Counted from the first letter of the stretch, positions 8,238 to 18,600 are shown. The stretch is DNA of 64,000 nucleotides from Acinetobacter dispersus (GCF_009884975.1 NZ_CP041970.1:248001-312000); one strand, 5' to 3'. Program-made: numbers and translations. The notes: generated from the sequence alone by a model not told the origin.

Positions 8238-8948
8238 GTGTTAAAACGGTTATCGATTACGTTGCTTTGCGCTGCAAGTTTATCAGGGTGTGCAAGTTTT
8301 ATTTCTGGCGGCACAGGAAGTTCACCTGTTGGTACGAATAGTGGTGAGCGTAGTCTAGGGCAGATTTTTATTGACTCTTCAATCAAGCGTACTGCAAATA
8401 TCAATTTGTATAAATTAGACCACCGTTTTAAACAGTCACGCATTAACATTGAAAGCTTCCACAGCAATATTTTATTGACAGGGCAAGTACCTGATCCTTA
8501 TTTAAAACAATTGGCTGAAGATAATTTACGTTCGATGTCTGATGTGAAAGCCGTACATAATTATATTACGGTGGGCGATAAAGTTGGTTATAACACCATT
8601 ATGCAAGATGCAACGGTGACCGCAAATACTCGTGGTTTGCTCATGAAAGCACCTGTTGTTTCGGATAGCAAAGTTCTTGTACATACTGAAAATGGTGTGT
8701 TGTATGTGATGGGACGTTTAAATACGGCTGAATCAAGAGATTTAGATGACGTCTTACAAAAAGTTGGAAATGTGACTAAAATTGTGACACTGATTGACAA
8801 TACGGATCAACCTTCAGGCACTGTCGCTAGTTCAACAGCAGCAACACCAATGGTGGGCACTGCGACTACACAGCCTTTAGTTGAGACACCTGTTGCAATT
8901 GATCCTGATCAGGCGGAACCTGCGACCATTACTCCAACTAATCCTTAA
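8238..8948 (+). CDS. DolP-like BON-domain outer-membrane lipoprotein
   Basis: This lipoprotein of about 236 aa has a signal sequence ending in the lipobox LSGC and two BON domains (about residues 50-115 and 125-195), the second containing VLYVMGRLNTAESRDLDDVL. E. coli DolP (YraP) has this architecture and supports outer-membrane integrity near the Bam complex. A Thr/Ala/Pro-rich tail follows and is longer than in DolP. I chose the GTG at 8238 because AGGGAG lies 9 nt upstream and the signal peptide then starts MLKRLSITLL. The diaA/gmhA-type gene that separates yraN from yraP in E. coli is absent. Confidence 0.85.
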   Translation: MLKRLSITLLCAASLSGCASFISGGTGSSPVGTNSGERSLGQIFIDSSIKRTANINLYKLDHRFKQSRINIESFHSNILLTGQVPDPYLKQLAEDNLRSMSDVKAVHNYITVGDKVGYNTIMQDATVTANTRGLLMKAPVVSDSKVLVHTENGVLYVMGRLNTAESRDLDDVLQKVGNVTKIVTLIDNTDQPSGTVASSTAATPMVGTATTQPLVETPVAIDPDQAEPATITPTNP

Positions 8949-8951
8949 TTT

Positions 8952-9824
8952 ATGAAGCAACTTATTCAACAAGTACAAGAAAATGTAGTAAAGGCGAAAA
9001 ACCTCTATCAGGAATTTCGCCTTTATGATTTTGCCAGTTATTCGATCAACTACCTTACACCAAAAGATACCTTTGAAAAAGAAGAGCATCTTGCCTACGG
9101 ATTGAAAGCAAGACAGCGTTTGGATCTCTATCGAACTAAAAATCCTAAAAAGCAAAGACCGCTTATCGTATTTGTACATGGTGGCTCTTGGCAGCATGGT
9201 AACAAACGCGAGTATCTGTTTATTGGGGAAACGTTTGCGCGTGAAGGTTATGATGTTGCAGTGATTAACTACCATCTTGCACCAGAACATATCTTCCCGA
9301 CTTTTATTGATGATATTGCTCAAGCCATTCATTATTTAAGTCAAAATCAAGATAAACTGAATATTTCTACCGATAATATCATTCTGATGGGGCATTCTGC
9401 GGGTGCGTTTAATGTGATGTCTGTGGTCTATTCTGCTTATTCACAAAACTTTAAGTACAAAGATAAGATTCGAGCAATTGTGGGTATGGCTGGGCCTTAT
9501 CACTTTGACTACAAGGGTGATCCTTTAGCTGAACATGCTTTTGATCAGAAAGTATCGTATCAGCAAGTCATGCCGTATTATTTTATCGAGCCGAATCAAA
9601 TTAAACATTATTTGCTGATGGCTGAACAAGATCAGTTGGTTGGCAAAGAAAATAGTTTTGATCTAGATAAAGCACTCAGAGAAAAAGGCAATCATAGTCA
9701 TATCGCCGTGATTCCAAAGACGGGGCATATTACCATTGTCGCAACGCTAGCGAGTTTGATGAGTCATTATTTCAAGACTAAGCGTACCATTCTGCATTTT
9801 CTCGAAGAAGCTTTGGAAGATTAA
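8952..9824 (+). CDS. Alpha/beta hydrolase (esterase/lipase family)
   Basis: This 290-aa hydrolase has the oxyanion-hole motif FVHGGSW near residue 75 and the nucleophile elbow GHSAGAFN near 150. A late Asp (AEQDQLVG) and His (KTGHITIV) complete the Ser-Asp-His triad. These are features of the HGG (hormone-sensitive-lipase-like/BD-FAE) group. There is no signal peptide, so it is probably cytosolic. It begins 3 bp after the DolP-like gene and is likely co-transcribed. The substrate is unknown. Confidence 0.85.
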   Translation: MKQLIQQVQENVVKAKNLYQEFRLYDFASYSINYLTPKDTFEKEEHLAYGLKARQRLDLYRTKNPKKQRPLIVFVHGGSWQHGNKREYLFIGETFAREGYDVAVINYHLAPEHIFPTFIDDIAQAIHYLSQNQDKLNISTDNIILMGHSAGAFNVMSVVYSAYSQNFKYKDKIRAIVGMAGPYHFDYKGDPLAEHAFDQKVSYQQVMPYYFIEPNQIKHYLLMAEQDQLVGKENSFDLDKALREKGNHSHIAVIPKTGHITIVATLASLMSHYFKTKRTILHFLEEALED

Positions 9825-9902
9825 CTATCTATATACTCGATCATATCCCATAATGATTAAATAATGGGATATGTATTAAAATTTAGAATTTATATAAACT
9901 GA

Positions 9903-9962
9903 TTAAATAATTTCAGGATAATAGTGCGGTTCTGTATCCCAAATATAAAATAATGATGACAT
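9903..9962 (-). pseudogene. Decayed 5' fragment of a paralogue of the next gene
   Basis: Read on the minus strand this gives MSSLFYIWDTEPHYYPEII and a stop. The first nine codons are identical at DNA level to the start of the gene at 11143-10046 (MSSLFYIWDA...). The remainder of a second copy is missing. It lies just downstream of the intact gene, so a tandem paralogue has probably been deleted. A genuine 19-aa peptide is possible but less likely. Confidence 0.7.
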
Positions 9963-9991
9963 TTTCTATTCCTTTTTAAGCTTATTGAGCT

Positions 9992-10030
9992 AAAAAAATA
10001 AGGAGAAAGAAACATTCCTTCCCCTTATTT
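9992..10030 (-). terminator. Terminator after the unknown 365-aa gene
   Basis: On the minus strand AAATAAGG near the start pairs with CCTTATTT, followed by a further T-run, with additional pairing inside. It ends 16 bp past the stop of the gene at 10046. Confidence 0.65.
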
Positions 10031-10045
10031 CTTTTAAAAATTACT

Positions 10046-11143
10046 TTAAATTTCTAAGATATTTTTTATTTCCTGCTCTAATCTCTCATGGAATTGTTCT
10101 ACCGTCATATTTTTAAAGAATTTATTTCTATTAACATAAGGTAAGGCTTCTGCCACCAATTGATCATATAAAGGATCATTGACATATTTTGCCAGTACTA
10201 AACGAGATATTGCACCCAAGCCCGTAATATACTCTTTTTCATCACCATGATTCAGCCATTGATTTAAGGTTTTTATATCTTTGTGTTTTTCTTCATCGTA
10301 AATAAGAAAATCATAAATTTGTTGAAAAACGTACTGTAGTTGTTTGGGATCGCTCAAATGACTGGGCTCACCTGTGATACCATGTACATCTGGTAAATAT
10401 TGTAGAGTATAGCCATTTATAGAATGCTTTCTATATATTGGAATAGCTTTTTCTAATGAAACTTGGATATAGCTTGTTAATCCAATTTCATCATAAGCTA
10501 AAACATTAGTTTTGTTTAAAGGCACAATTAATATATCCTCATACATTTCACCAAGAAAGGTCCTATAGTAGCTAGTTAACTGATTAAACTGATTTTCTTT
10601 TCTCTGCCACATATAATTTAGATATTCTTGGTTTAACTTTAACCACTGTTTCGCAAAAATACTAAGCTTCTCTTTTGTAGGTGGAACAGCCTGAAATTTC
10701 TCTAACTGTTCTTTAGTTACTGGCTTTACTGCTTGTAGCATTCTTTCTATGCTTTCTTGTTCAGGAAATATTTTTTCCTGACTAAAAAAGTGGTAGGACC
10801 TTGCATCAAAGGCAACTAACCCATGCTGGCGTAATGTCTCAACCAGAACTTTATAGAGATATTTACTTTTAAGTAGTAGACCCTGCTCAATCTTAAAGAC
10901 ATTGTCTACCGCATCAAAGTAGCGGTTTACATGGGTAAAAGACCCTATAATTTCCTCATCAAAGTTGGCTGCAAGCTCAGGGTTGGTCACAATGCTTTCC
11001 ACATTAAGCAGCCAGTTTTTCAATTTATCTGTAAAACCAGTTGATTGTGAATTCGTGGCGTAATATTCAGCTTGTTCCAATGTCTCAATAGTGGCATCTG
11101 GATGGTGCTTTCCTGCATCCCAAATATAAAATAATGATGACAT
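10046..11143 (-). CDS. Uncharacterised 365-aa protein
   Basis: I do not recognise this family. The protein is cytosolic by appearance, with no signal peptide or membrane span, mostly helical and rich in aromatic residues (WQRKENQFNQLTSYYRTFLG, DFLIYDEEKHKD). It starts MSSLFYIWDAGKHHPDATIE. Base composition is more AT-rich than its neighbours. A truncated duplicate of its 5' end lies at 9903-9962, suggesting a family that expands and decays in tandem, as toxin-immunity or interbacterial-competition cargo often does. That is inference. It stands alone between a hydrolase and nudC. Confidence 0.75.
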   Translation of the reverse strand: MSSLFYIWDAGKHHPDATIETLEQAEYYATNSQSTGFTDKLKNWLLNVESIVTNPELAANFDEEIIGSFTHVNRYFDAVDNVFKIEQGLLLKSKYLYKVLVETLRQHGLVAFDARSYHFFSQEKIFPEQESIERMLQAVKPVTKEQLEKFQAVPPTKEKLSIFAKQWLKLNQEYLNYMWQRKENQFNQLTSYYRTFLGEMYEDILIVPLNKTNVLAYDEIGLTSYIQVSLEKAIPIYRKHSINGYTLQYLPDVHGITGEPSHLSDPKQLQYVFQQIYDFLIYDEEKHKDIKTLNQWLNHGDEKEYITGLGAISRLVLAKYVNDPLYDQLVAEALPYVNRNKFFKNMTVEQFHERLEQEIKNILEI

Positions 11144-11213
11144 AATTCCCCCCCATTATAATGAATTGGATATGATTCAGATAATCTTAATTTATATAAT
11201 AATTTACTGTATT

Positions 11214-11963
11214 TTAAATACTTTTATTTTCTATGACCTGCATAATCATACTATGCGCAATGCTGCCCTTAAATGGAATTTCAGGCAGTTGATCAAATTT
11301 AAAAAACGCCGCCTCACTGATTTCCTCGAGCTGTAACTGGATATCACCTGAGTCATATTCAGCATGAAATGCAATCATTAAATTACTTGGAAACGGCCAA
11401 GGTTGGCTCGACATATAACGGATATTCTTGAGTTTGAGTCCGACTTCTTCAAACGCTTCTCGTTGCACGGCCTCTTCCAATGTTTCACCCACCTCGACAA
11501 AACCAGCAATCAAGCCATGCATATTACTTTTGTTATGCGCTGATTTGGCAAGCAAAATCTCATCACTACCTTTGGTGATAATGGTAATGATGCAAGGCTG
11601 CACACGTGGGTATTGATGGTAAGCACAACTCGGGCAAACCATTGCATATTCTTTAGGGTGAATTTCAGTCGCGTGACCACAGTGGCTACAGAATTTATGG
11701 TTACGTCGCCATTCAAGCAACTGTACTGCACGGCTAGCTTGTAAAAAATCGCTGCTTGACCACGATTGAATCAATTCCCGAATTGGGACTAATTGATAGC
11801 CTTCAGGAATAGATTCATGCTCAAGTAGATCACGTGCAATGACGTGATCATTATGATGGATGGGGAGGTCACTTGCTAATTTCTCAACTTGAGGAAGTTG
11901 AAGGTTTTGGTCGACTAACAGTTTTTGGTGTTGAAAAATATAAGCAAGTGATAGTTGAGTCAT
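11214..11963 (-). CDS. nudC: NADH pyrophosphatase / NAD-capped RNA decapping enzyme
   Basis: NudC hydrolyses NADH and removes NAD caps from RNA. The 249-aa protein has a four-cysteine zinc ribbon (CSHCG ... CPSCAYHQYPRVQP, about residues 91-125), a Nudix box (GFVEVGETLEEAVQREAFEEVG, about 150-170) and the NudC-specific SQPWPFPSN motif just after it. All key residues are present. Its start overlaps the fimL stop by one base (TAATG), so the two are coupled. The nudC-fimL pair is also found in Pseudomonas. Confidence 0.95.
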   Translation of the reverse strand: MTQLSLAYIFQHQKLLVDQNLQLPQVEKLASDLPIHHNDHVIARDLLEHESIPEGYQLVPIRELIQSWSSSDFLQASRAVQLLEWRRNHKFCSHCGHATEIHPKEYAMVCPSCAYHQYPRVQPCIITIITKGSDEILLAKSAHNKSNMHGLIAGFVEVGETLEEAVQREAFEEVGLKLKNIRYMSSQPWPFPSNLMIAFHAEYDSGDIQLQLEEISEAAFFKFDQLPEIPFKGSIAHSMIMQVIENKSI

Positions 11964-13609
11964 TATGCGGCTATGGTTTGTAATTGCTGACTGTTTGATA
12001 ATGCCACATCAAACATAGATTGCAATACAGGTTGCTTGTTCTTTAAGTTCTCAACAAGTAAATCCAAACCTGCAACAACGTTTAAGATGCAATTAATTTG
12101 TTCTGCATCGAGAGGCTGATTTTGTGCCAAGCGAGATTCCGCAAAGTGCGCTGCACCTAATAAAGCGGTTTGTTGCGCAGAACTACCCAAGAACAGGGCA
12201 GCACCAGAAAGCTCTTTTAGATACACTGGCAATGCTTCTAAGCTATGGGCTGTAGGATCTTGCACATAGAGACTTAAGGTTTGCGTTAAAGTATCAATCA
12301 GGGTTTTGGTTTCAGTCAGTAACGCTTTATGTGCTTCATCTAAACGATCAAGCGAGATCTGCATATTATTGACACGTAGCTGTAAGCGGCTAGACGTGTA
12401 ATTGCGTTCCAAAATCCCAATCGAATTCATTGAAGCCAAAATGCTATTCATTAACTGTTGTACTGAAGTTGCATCAGTTAATGTATTTGGCTGGCTTAGT
12501 TTTTCCGCTTGTTGCGTTAATTCTCTTGCAGCTTCATTGAGATTCAGTACTTTGAAAACATTCGAAAGCTGATGTAGTTTTTGTTGCAGTTCTTGGGTTT
12601 TTTCAGCTGACATATTTTGATGGTTATACTCAATCTCATTACGGATTTGAGCCATCTCATCTGTCATTAACTGGCTAATCGTGTGCACAGTTTCGTAGTC
12701 AGGGCCATATAAATGACGGCTTAATACTTGGAGTTGCGTATCGCTGAGTAATTCATCACCAATATTGAGTTGATCACGAATATGCTGTGACACATCATCT
12801 TCTTGGCTAATACAGATACATAGGATGTCTGCAAGATCAGCAATGGTATTTTTAAAGCTAGCCGATTGAGTGAGGAATTTACCGATATTGGTTTCAATTT
12901 GGATTAGCGTACGTAAGCGTGCTTCGGTAATTGAAAGCTCTTCAATATGGCTTAAACCTACATTGACCAACTGCCAGTATTGTTGACTTGGTTGACCAGT
13001 CGCTAAACCTGCAAGATAAACGCCGACCAATTTGATCCCTTGTAGATCAAGCGGGGTTTCAGATTGCTTAATGAGCTTGTTTAAACACAATTTATAAAGT
13101 TGATGAATATATTGTGATTGTTCCAAGCTTGGTGCTTGAGGCAAATTAAAACTCGGGGTAATGAACTCAAGCAATGGCTGTACCGTTTGACCTTCTTTGG
13201 TCAGTGGTTTGCCTAAGGCTTTTTCTAAACGGTTCAGTGTATCGAGTAGGAATTGAGGAACTTTTACTTCACGTAAACAAATGAATTCGATATAACGCTT
13301 CAGCATCGTAGTGCCTTCACTGAGCGCAATAACATCATTGGTTTGGATTTGCTGTGGTTGCGCCATAATTTTGCGCATCAGCTCGGCAGAGTATTGAGTA
13401 ATTTGTGATAAATGCGGCATATCAATTAACGCGAGAACTTGCGTACATTGTTCAAACTGGTTCAGCGCATCATCAATCCCGAAAGGTAATGCTTGTTCTT
13501 CGGCAAGGGTATTGACTGCTGTTTCTACCAATTTAATCGAGTTGTCGATTTCATTTTTTATTATTAATAATGCCGTTGGGTCGAAATGAATCGAGGTTTG
13601 GTAAGACAT
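11963..13609 (-). CDS. fimL: FimL-like pilus/virulence regulator
   Basis: FimL in Pseudomonas aeruginosa promotes type IV pilus twitching and cAMP signalling. It resembles the N-terminus of the ChpA/PilL kinase but lacks phosphorylatable histidines. This 548-aa protein is all-helical, with HPt-like bundles and no membrane span, and is close to the roughly 560 aa of FimL. Adjacency to nudC, as in Pseudomonas (PA1822-PA1823), is the main support together with the general sequence pattern (LIDMPHLSQITQYSAELM, LKELSGAALFLGSSAQQTAL). No C-terminal kinase or receiver domain is present. Confidence 0.75.
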   Translation of the reverse strand: MSYQTSIHFDPTALLIIKNEIDNSIKLVETAVNTLAEEQALPFGIDDALNQFEQCTQVLALIDMPHLSQITQYSAELMRKIMAQPQQIQTNDVIALSEGTTMLKRYIEFICLREVKVPQFLLDTLNRLEKALGKPLTKEGQTVQPLLEFITPSFNLPQAPSLEQSQYIHQLYKLCLNKLIKQSETPLDLQGIKLVGVYLAGLATGQPSQQYWQLVNVGLSHIEELSITEARLRTLIQIETNIGKFLTQSASFKNTIADLADILCICISQEDDVSQHIRDQLNIGDELLSDTQLQVLSRHLYGPDYETVHTISQLMTDEMAQIRNEIEYNHQNMSAEKTQELQQKLHQLSNVFKVLNLNEAARELTQQAEKLSQPNTLTDATSVQQLMNSILASMNSIGILERNYTSSRLQLRVNNMQISLDRLDEAHKALLTETKTLIDTLTQTLSLYVQDPTAHSLEALPVYLKELSGAALFLGSSAQQTALLGAAHFAESRLAQNQPLDAEQINCILNVVAGLDLLVENLKNKQPVLQSMFDVALSNSQQLQTIAA

Positions 13610-13643
13610 ATGACCTACACCTTTCCTAAGTTGTTATATCCAT

Positions 13644-13665
13644 GGACCTCCTTTTTTAGGAGGCC
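13644..13665 (-). terminator. Hairpin after rnhA-dnaQ
   Basis: GGCCTCC and GGAGGTCC pair around a short A-rich loop on the minus strand, downstream of the rnhA-dnaQ stop. No long T-run follows, so termination strength is uncertain. It lies in the leader of fimL. Confidence 0.5.
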
Positions 13666-13736
13666 TAAATCTTTAAAGGTTAATATAACTTAACTTTAGA
13701 GCCTTGAAATACAAAAAATTACATTGACTGGAAAAT

Positions 13737-15095
13737 TTATTTTGCGAAAAGGCAAGGCTCTCCATGTTTTTGCTCAAATTGTTTGACCCAGGTCTCATGT
13801 TCATTTAATTCATGTTCAGACGGTTGAATCACAGGTAAGTCAACTTGGACACGTAGGCGGGTGGATTTATTTTGATTTTGTTCTGTTTGAGAAAGGGCAT
13901 CCATATCAAATGAGACTTGCCCACCCGTCATGGCAAGGTAAACATCAGCTAAGATTTCAGCATCGAGTAAGGCACCGTGGAAAGTACGATCTCGCGCTGG
14001 AATTTCATAACGGCGTACCAAAGCATCCAATGAGTTCTTTTGACCAGGGTGCTTATTCTTGGCCAGTGCCAAGGTATCGGTAACCTCACAAACCTCAGAC
14101 AATAACGGTAAGCCAGCACGTTTGAACTCCATATCTAAGAAGTTCATATCGAAGGTCGCGTTATGCGCGATAATTTCAGCGCCTTTTAAATAGGCAAAAA
14201 GCGTATCTGAAATTTCAGCATATTTGGGTTTGTCTTTTAAGAAGTCATCGCTGATACCATGCACATTTTCAGAGTCACCGACAGGTTTTTCTGGATTGAT
14301 ATAGATATGAATTGAACTACCCGTGAGTTTACGGTTGATCATTTCAATTGCACCGACTTCAATAATACGGTCGCCATCTTGATAATAAAAACCTGTGGTT
14401 TCCGTATCAAGGATGAGCTGGCGAGGGCCTTGTAGATGTACTTTGGCTTCTGTAATGACAATATTTGGATGCTGATTTAAGGGAGCTGCTTCGACGGCCA
14501 CTTCATCTGATACTGCGTTATCTTCCATATTATCCAAGACTTCTTCAAGTTCTGATTCTTCGATCATTTCATCGCTATCCATATCAATATCTAATCCGAA
14601 AGGGTCATTTAAGAGCCAATCGGATTCAGGCTTTTTTGTATCAGCGTTAGCCTGTGTTGGTGATTTAAGTTGTTGAGCGATTTGTTCTGCACCTAAATTT
14701 GCCAATTGGTCTGCCATTTCATTACCCGCATGTCCAGCATGGCCTTTAATCCAGTTCCATTCGATCTCTCGGTTAGCACAGACCGCATCCAGTTTCTGCC
14801 ATAAATCAGGATTTTTAACATCTTTCCAATTTTTCTTTTTCCAACCATGAATCCATTCAGTAATGCCTTGTTTGACATAATTGGAGTCTGTCCAAATAAT
14901 TAAACGGGCATCGGTAGGGCAAAAAGAAACGCCTTCGATCGCAGCTTGAAGCTCCATACGGTTATTGGTTGTTTCAGGTTCACCACCAAACAGCTTGTGT
15001 TCACCTTGTTCGGTAATGACATACGCGCCCCAACCCCCAAGACCTGGGTTACCCTTGCATGCGCCATCAACGTAAAGTGTGATTGTTTGTGACAT
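13737..15095 (-). CDS. dnaQ: Fused ribonuclease HI / DNA polymerase III epsilon subunit
   Basis: One 452-aa reading frame joins two enzymes that are separate genes in E. coli. Residues 1-150 are RNase HI with the catalytic set D (YVDGACKGNPG), E (NNRMELQAA), D (WTDSNYVKQG) and D (GNEMADQLAN). About 65 residues of acidic linker follow. The C-terminal part is the DnaQ proofreading 3'-5' exonuclease with Exo I DTETTG, Exo II HNATFDMNFLD and the Exo III HGALLDAEIL motif. I chose MSQTITLYVDG (15095), with AGG 8 nt upstream; the longer TTG-type extension to 15167 is unlikely. The frame is continuous, so this is a true fusion. Confidence 0.95.
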   Translation of the reverse strand: MSQTITLYVDGACKGNPGLGGWGAYVITEQGEHKLFGGEPETTNNRMELQAAIEGVSFCPTDARLIIWTDSNYVKQGITEWIHGWKKKNWKDVKNPDLWQKLDAVCANREIEWNWIKGHAGHAGNEMADQLANLGAEQIAQQLKSPTQANADTKKPESDWLLNDPFGLDIDMDSDEMIEESELEEVLDNMEDNAVSDEVAVEAAPLNQHPNIVITEAKVHLQGPRQLILDTETTGFYYQDGDRIIEVGAIEMINRKLTGSSIHIYINPEKPVGDSENVHGISDDFLKDKPKYAEISDTLFAYLKGAEIIAHNATFDMNFLDMEFKRAGLPLLSEVCEVTDTLALAKNKHPGQKNSLDALVRRYEIPARDRTFHGALLDAEILADVYLAMTGGQVSFDMDALSQTEQNQNKSTRLRVQVDLPVIQPSEHELNEHETWVKQFEQKHGEPCLFAK

Positions 15096-15381
15096 ATTTG
15101 AACCTGAACAATAAGCAGAATAAGAAGTTGAATATTTTAATTGCACAAAAGGCTGGTCAATATTCAAGTGTTACTTAAGCATATAACAAAAGAATAGGAC
15201 TTTTACTTGAACTAAAATAAGCAGGGAATTTTAGCATCCCCATAACAATAACAGCTATTGTAAAGCTAAATTTGGCGTCTGAACGTTACAAAACTCATCT
15301 TTTTTAATTTCTTGTAACATTTCCATGCAAATCACGTTAAATTATTGCCTTGTCTAAGTGACATGCTTTACTACAATGGCT

Positions 15382-15585
15382 AGGTCTGTTGACGTTTCAC
15401 AGATGACAGAAGAGTTGTGCCTTGTGCTGTGATCAAAGCAGTGCTTTGCGCTTGTTCAGGTCATGGCTAGAACTTCTAAACTGCTTTGTGAAACTTGACA
15501 AAGGGTAGCGATTGTCTTTGTCCTATGCCTTGTTTGAATGGTTTAGCCTATAACGTAATGCATGGTTGAAACATCAATAGACCCT
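15382..15585. repeat. Dispersed palindromic element, copy 2 (shorter variant)
   Basis: Termini AGGTCTGTTGACGTTTCA and, on the other strand, AGGGTCTATTGATGTTTCA match copies 1 and 3. The right half (TGAAACTTGACAAAGGG through TTTAGCCTATAACG) is clearly the same. The left arm is about 60 bp shorter and has a different sequence. It occupies most of the 458-bp gap between the divergent rnhA-dnaQ and mltD genes. The rest of the gap is AT-rich promoter sequence with nothing else recognised. Confidence 0.8.
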
Positions 15586-15625
15586 AATTAAGAAATAAAC
15601 TAGCGTGAGTTGACTGGAAGTTTTT

Positions 15626-18600
15626 ATGTATAAATCGAGCACATTGGTGTCGCAAACATCTGCAACATCATTATTCAAAATTACTGTACTCACTTCTGCT
15701 CTCGTTGCGTTGGGAATCACCACAGGTTGTTCTTCAACACCTCAATCAAGTAAAACTTCATCTTCAAAGCAAGTTGGTTCAGGTTATTTAGATGCAAGCA
15801 GTTTAGATTCACTTGAAGACTTACTTTCTGCTACGGACATGCGTGCTGTAGAGGGTGACCGTTTATTGGTTCTGAAACATGGTGATGTGTGGAAGCGAAT
15901 GACGGTTGGATTCAAGATGGACTTGAACCATTGGGATTCACGAATTGAAGCACAACGTAGCTGGTTTATTTCGCGTCAACCTTATTTAGATCGTTTAAGT
16001 GCGCGCGCCAGCCGCTATTTATATCACACAGTAAAAGAAGCTGAACGTCGTGGTATGCCGACAGAATTGGCCTTACTGCCGATTATCGAAAGCTCTTATG
16101 ACCCAGCAGCAACCAGTAGTGCAGCAGCAGCAGGTTTATGGCAGTTCATTCCAAGTACAGGGCGTATTTATGGTTTGCAACAGACCAGCCTGTATGATGG
16201 TCGTCGTGATGTGGTTGAATCGACACGTGCTGCGTATGAATTCTTTGGTAGCTTATATAATCAGTTTGGTTCGTGGGAACTTGCGCTCGCAGCATATAAT
16301 GCGGGACCAGGTCGTATTCAACAGGCGATTAACCGTAACCGTGCAGCAGGTTTGCCAACAGATTATTGGTCATTGAAACTTCCACAAGAAACCATGAACT
16401 ATGTTCCACGGTTCTTGGCTGTTGCTCAAATTATTAAAAACCCAAGTGCATATGGTGTGAGTTTACCGCCAATTGCAAACCGTCCTCACTTCCGTGAAGT
16501 GAGTCTGGCTGGTCCAATGGAACTCAATCAGATTGCATCGATTACGGGTTTAAGCCGAGCTGAACTCTATGCACTGAATCCAGCGTATCGTGGCGAAATG
16601 GTTGACCCAATGAGCCCAATGCGGATTTTAATTCCAGCAGATTTAAGTCCGTCGATTGATGCGAAATTACGTTCTGGTAAGGCCAGCTCTGGCGGATTCT
16701 GGGCAAGCAATAAAACCCCACCTGCGATGAATAATAGTCCGTTGAATAGCTCAACGACGATTCGCACAACGACCAATAGTGGGCAAAGTATTACGACATC
16801 GACAGCAACGCCACCCAATTTAACGGCAAGTAATACAACACGTCCAACAACTTCTTCAATCAGTACCCGTAAAGTCAATACGCCTAGAGGTTCGGATGCA
16901 TTGGCTTCATTCGCCGCAGGAGCTGACGTACCAAGTGCACCACGTATCCCTGTTGCAATTACGCCTGCTGCGAATGTTAAACCAGTGAAAATTGAGCCAC
17001 CGATTTCAACTAAAGAGCGTGAGCAAATTACAGCTGCAATTAAAGAAGAAGGTAAAAAAGAAACGGTTGCACAAGTGTTAGAGCCACAAGCGACTCAAGC
17101 TGAGAAAGATCAGGTTGTCGCAGAAATTAAGGCGATCGCACCAAAAGGCACAGAAATTGTTGATCCATTCGATGGCAAAATTAAATTGACTGCGATTCAA
17201 ACCAGTCAATCGGTTGCTGATGAAAAAGGTCAAGAGGTGAGTCGAGGCTTCTCTTATCCAAAAAACTTGGTTGAAGATACTGCGACTGCAAACAGTGAAG
17301 ACGCCAAACGCAACCAAGGCAAGCCATACATTAAAACCGATACAGATGTTGTCGTTGTTGCACCAAAAGGCAAACGCAGCACCTATGTGGTACAGCCTGG
17401 TGATACCTTAGCGGTGATTGCACAAAAAAATGGTGTGAATTGGCGTGATGTTGCCAAGTGGAACCAGATTGATCCAAACGGTACCTTATTCGTTGGTGCA
17501 AGCTTATATTTATATGATGCCAAACCAGAAGCACCTAAAGCTGCTGAAAAGCCAGAGAGCTATGTAGTGCAGTCCGGTGATAGCTTAACTAACTTGGCTT
17601 CACGCTTTGATTTAACTCTGAAACAGTTGGCGGATTATAATAACTTGTCTGTGACTGATGGTTTGTTCGTTGGGCAAAAATTAACATTGATTGAGCCAAA
17701 GAATAATACCCGTACAACGCAACAGGCAGCGCGTGCGACTGACAGTAAGGCAACAACGACTCAAAAAGTTGCAACCAAATCGTATACGGTGAAGCGTGGC
17801 GAATATTTAAAGCTGATTGCGGATCGTTATGCATTGTCGAATCAGGAATTAGCTGATTTGACTTCTGGTTTAACTGCGAGCAGTAGCTTGTTCGTTGGAC
17901 AAAAAATCAATGTGCCGTTACACGAAGTTTCTCAGACTCAGGAAACACCTGAGCCAACGAAGACGAACGTAAAATACGAAAATGTAAGTGCATCGACTAA
18001 CTATAAAACTGAAAGTTATACCGTACAGCGTGGCGACACCTTATCAAGTATTGCAACCAAGTCGAAAATTAGCTTAAGCGAGTTGGCTGAGCTAAATAAT
18101 TTAAAGTCAAATAGCGGCGTGCGTTTGGGTCAAAACATCAAGATTCCTGCGGGTTCAACTGTACCTGATCAGTATGTGGTGCAGTCGGGTGATAGTTTGA
18201 ATGCGATTGCAGCCAAGTACAATCTGCAACTGAGCTATGTTGCTGATCTAAATGGCTTGGAAAGAACGTCGGGTGTACGTGTTGGTCAACGTCTGAAATT
18301 GACGGGTGATGTACCTACAAAAACCACTGTAAGCAATACGAGCAAATCGAGAGAAGAAGCTACGCCTGATGTTTATACGGTTAAATCTGGTGATACTTTA
18401 GGCAATATCGCGAGTCGTCATAATTTACAGCTTGATTATGTTGCTGGTTTAAATGGTTTAACGCGCGGCAGTAATGTTCGTATTGGGCAAAAGCTCAAAT
18501 TGACAGGTGATTTGCCGAAAGCTGAAACCGCAAAAGTAGACAACAGCAAAACAACACCAAAAGCATCAGCACCAAGCCGTAATACTGAAAGATATAGTGT

